Source: Candidatus Aquidulcis frankliniae (GTDB taxonomy: Bacteria; Chloroflexota; Limnocylindria; Limnocylindrales; Limnocylindraceae). From it: a stretch of DNA of 7,591 nucleotides. The first letter of the stretch is position 1. Each line of letters starts with the position of its first letter. Location of the stretch: NCBI GenBank assembly GCA_009925905.1, contig RFPZ01000055.1, positions 1-7,591 of the forward strand, read 5' to 3'. This document shows positions 5,929 through 7,591 of this stretch, in pieces. Below the pieces are notes generated by a model. It saw only the letters and a list, made by a program, of their open reading frames with translations, had not been told where the DNA came from and ran no database searches. The position numbers were made by a program, and so were the translations under genes.

Positions 5929-7110
5929 ATGGAAGAGTTAGAGCGTCTCATCCGCGAAGAGATCCAACGCGAGGGCTCGGTTAGCTTTGCGCGGTTTATG
6001 GAGCGCGCCACTCTCGAACCAGGGCTCGGCTACTACGCCACGCCCCAGCGCCGAGCGGGCCGCAGCGGTGACTTCATGACCGCGCCAGAACTCCACCCCA
6101 TCCTTGGTGCTGCCATCGCGCAACTGGCGACCGCAACCTGGGAGCGACTCGGGCGCCCTGCCACCTTCCGCTGGCGCGAGTTCGGCGCTGGCGAGGGGAC
6201 CCTCCTTCTGACCGTACTCGACTACCTCGCCCGCGAGAGGCACCCCCTATTAGCTGCGCTGGAGGTTTCCGTAACGGAGGCAAACCCGCACCGTCTCGCC
6301 GATCTGGCGGCTGCACTCAAACAGCTCCCAGCCGGCGGGCCACCTCTGGTTGCAGCGGGGAGCCCACCCATTGCAGGGATCGTGGTGGCCAACGAGTTTG
6401 CCGATGCCCTCCCCTTCCACATCGTGGTCGGTCGAGCCGCCTCCCCAGGCGGCTTCGCCGAGCGCCGCGTCACCGTCGACCCTGTAACAAATGCCCTCAC
6501 CTGGGCGGAAGGCGCGCCTGACCCACGAGTCGCCGATCGCCTCGCCCCCCTTATGGCGGGCTGGCCGCCGCTCACGGAAGGGCAGCTGGCCGAGATCTCG
6601 CCCGCAACGGCGGATTGGGCCGCCACGCTGGGGGCGGAACTCACCGAGGGGGTCGTTCTTGTGCTCGATTACGGACGCGAGGGGGTTGACCTACGGGACC
6701 CTTCCAGCCGAATGGCCGGCACCGCCCTCGCATATCAGGGGCATCGAGCTACCGCCGACCTGCTCAGCGAGCCTGGCAGCCGCGACCTGACCGCCCATGT
6801 GGACCTCACCCTGCTGCGGACCGCCGCGCAGGCGGGTGGCCTTCGTCATGTAGTGAGCACGAATCAGGCCAGATTCCTCGCCTCGGCGGGGGTCGACAGC
6901 GAGGTCGCCCGAACACGCAGCGGTCCCGAAGCAACCCTTGAAGGGGCGATTGCCCTGCGCTCCGCGCTGGCCCAGTTGATGGACCCGCGACGCATGGGCG
7001 GATTCGCTGTTGAGGTGTTTGTGGCGGGACGTTCCCCAGGAGCAAATGCTCTCGCCGATTCCGCATCGCCACTCCCCGGAACGGCGGCTCCGAATCGCCC
7101 CCTCGTCTAG
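5929..7110 (+). CDS. SAM-dependent methyltransferase, MidA/NDUFAF7 family (complex I assembly)
   Basis: The product is 393 residues, normal for the family. Landmarks: SFARFMERATLEPGLGYYAT (19-38), SGDFMTAPELHPILG (46-60), the SAM-binding loop EFGAGEGTLL (84-93, usual ExGxGxGTL), an acidic strand end VTEANPHRL (115-123), VVANEFADALPFH (152-164, usual xNExxDALPxH), VLVLDYGREG (243-252), and ALAYQGHRATADLLSEPGSR with DLTAHVDL (266-293). The mitochondrial relative NDUFAF7 dimethylates an arginine of the complex I subunit NDUFS2 (NuoD type) and is needed for early assembly. This gene lies directly before nuoA on the same strand, which supports the same role here. The start at MEELERLIREE is chosen because AGGA lies 8 nt upstream and upstream codons run into folK antisense. 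The last 25 residues look like an unstructured tail. Motifs are intact; the target residue is inferred. Confidence 0.9.
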   Translation: MEELERLIREEIQREGSVSFARFMERATLEPGLGYYATPQRRAGRSGDFMTAPELHPILGAAIAQLATATWERLGRPATFRWREFGAGEGTLLLTVLDYLARERHPLLAALEVSVTEANPHRLADLAAALKQLPAGGPPLVAAGSPPIAGIVVANEFADALPFHIVVGRAASPGGFAERRVTVDPVTNALTWAEGAPDPRVADRLAPLMAGWPPLTEGQLAEISPATADWAATLGAELTEGVVLVLDYGREGVDLRDPSSRMAGTALAYQGHRATADLLSEPGSRDLTAHVDLTLLRTAAQAGGLRHVVSTNQARFLASAGVDSEVARTRSGPEATLEGAIALRSALAQLMDPRRMGGFAVEVFVAGRSPGANALADSASPLPGTAAPNRPLV

Positions 7111-7113
7111 AAT
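7108..7113 (+). promoter_or_regulatory. Possible -10 box (TAGAAT) ahead of the nuo genes
   Basis: TAGAAT overlaps the midA stop codon and matches five of six bases of the TATAAT consensus. It lies 69 bp before the nuoA ATG. No good -35 is found 16-18 bp upstream (CGGCTC is there), so the call rests on one hexamer. If real, nuo transcription could start here independently of midA. Confidence 0.25.
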
Positions 7114-7133
7114 CCGAGCGTGATCACCCGAGG

Positions 7134-7146
7134 CCCCGCTACGGGG
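7134..7146. repeat. Small GC-rich hairpin between midA and nuoA
   Basis: CCCCG (7134-7138) pairs with CGGGG (7142-7146) around a three-base loop CTA; a flanking G·T could add one wobble pair. It lies in the 72-bp midA-nuoA gap. No T-run follows, so it is more likely a partial processing or attenuation element, or chance, than a full terminator. Confidence 0.3.
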
Positions 7147-7182
7147 TACGCGCTGGGTTGATGGATCGAACGGGGGAGTTTC

Positions 7183-7539
7183 ATGACAGGACTCTGGTAT
7201 GTCCTCGGCTTCGCAGGAGCAGGAATCTCCTTCGTCTTCCTTACCATCGGCATCGCGTGGCTGATCTCCCACCGCACCCGCGGCAGTCGCGGCAAGCAGG
7301 TCCCCTACGAATCAGGCATCGACACGTACGGCGACACGCACGGACGCTTCGGCCTCTCCTTTTATCTGTACGCACTTCTCTTCGTCGCCTTCGACGTTGA
7401 GATCGTTTTTATCTACATCTGGGCACTGAACTTCAAGGTGCTCTTGATGGACGGCCTGATCTCCATGGCGATCTTCATCGGTGTGTTGCTCGTCGGCCTC
7501 GCCTACGCATGGCGCAAGGGGGTCTTGGCATGGCGATAA
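7183..7539 (+). CDS. nuoA: NADH-quinone oxidoreductase subunit A
   Basis: The product is 118 residues, normal for NuoA (ND3 family), a membrane subunit of complex I at the junction of the membrane arm and the peripheral arm. Three membrane helices are visible: about 5-28, 58-82 and 88-109. The conserved loop between helices 1 and 2 reads KQVPYESGID (38-47), and helix 2 reads RFGLSFYLYALLFVAFDVEI (55-74), with the conserved acidic pair Asp71 and Glu73 near the quinone-site and proton path. The end WRKGVLAW matches the family. The loop has Ser44 where mitochondrial ND3 and many bacteria have Cys. GGGGGAG (7172-7178) four bases before ATG 7183 supports the start. The stop overlaps the nuoB start by 10 bp, implying translational coupling in a nuo operon. 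Very sure. Confidence 0.95.
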   Translation: MTGLWYVLGFAGAGISFVFLTIGIAWLISHRTRGSRGKQVPYESGIDTYGDTHGRFGLSFYLYALLFVAFDVEIVFIYIWALNFKVLLMDGLISMAIFIGVLLVGLAYAWRKGVLAWR

Positions 7540-7591
7540 CGCGCGACCCAAAGTTCAGCAACCTGCCTGAGGTGCAGCCAGACGGCAGCGT
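7530..7591 (+). CDS. nuoB: NADH-quinone oxidoreductase subunit B, N-terminus only
   Basis: Twenty codons are visible from ATG 7530, beginning MAITRDPKFSNLPEV and then QPDGSV. The ribosome site AAGGGGG (7516-7522) lies 7 nt before the ATG, inside nuoA, and the gene overlaps nuoA by 10 bp in another frame. NuoB carries iron-sulphur cluster N2, which hands electrons to quinone; its cysteines lie beyond the window. The N-terminal PDGSV with position straight after nuoA fits nuoB, since nuoA-nuoB order is near universal. The call rests mainly on context because no diagnostic motif is inside the window. Confidence 0.8.
   Translation, partial: MAITRDPKFSNLPEVQPDGS

Noticed and set aside
7121..7126. 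TGATCA palindrome before nuoA
   Set aside because: A six-base palindrome is too short and too common to support an operator by itself.
6691..7272. 193-residue minus-strand open frame across midA and the gap before nuoA
   Set aside because: It is antisense to midA motifs and ends within nuoA; composition is that of a shadow frame.

Overview
The window reads as ordinary bacterial chromosome, dense in genes and GC-rich. Its proteins are arginine-rich and very poor in lysine. PMT-type (GT39) membrane glycosyltransferases, a MidA gene just before nuoA-nuoB, and the overall gene style suggest a member of the Chloroflexota, perhaps a freshwater or soil lineage. That placement is inference from protein character only. 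I see no mobile element, CRISPR array, tRNA, rRNA or phage gene.

Layout. (1) Bases 1-3228 (+): the 3' part of a very large membrane glycosyltransferase, open at the left edge. It carries the tail of one GT-C enzyme, a linker, then a full PMT-like module whose first outer loop holds about 310 residues that look like a seven-bladed beta-propeller. (2) Bases 3139-3969 (-): a two-gene unit, a small three-helix membrane protein of unknown function followed by a small cupin without the usual metal histidines. The cupin's 3' end overlaps the glycosyltransferase antisense by 90 bp. (3) Bases 4052-5287 (+): a divergent, shortened PurH homologue (AICAR transformylase fold), reading away from the membrane-protein gene across an 82-bp gap with a hairpin. 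(4) Bases 5304-5894 (-): folK, convergent with the PurH-like gene. (5) Bases 5929-7110 (+): a MidA/NDUFAF7-family methyltransferase, divergent from folK by 34 bp. (6) From 7183 (+): nuoA and the start of nuoB, the head of a complex I operon that runs off the right edge.

How the genes work together. midA-nuoA-nuoB form the clearest functional group: MidA/NDUFAF7 proteins are complex I assembly methyltransferases and this one lies directly before the nuo genes. FolK makes a folate precursor and AICAR transformylases use 10-formyl-tetrahydrofolate, so the folK/PurH-like neighbours share a cofactor, although they are convergent and not an operon. The glycosyltransferase and the membrane protein/cupin pair have no proven link.

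Most unusual points: the propeller inserted in the PMT catalytic-loop region; the fusion of two GT-C modules; and a PurH relative that has lost the core of its cyclohydrolase domain, has Arg in place of the catalytic Lys, and contains no lysine or cysteine.
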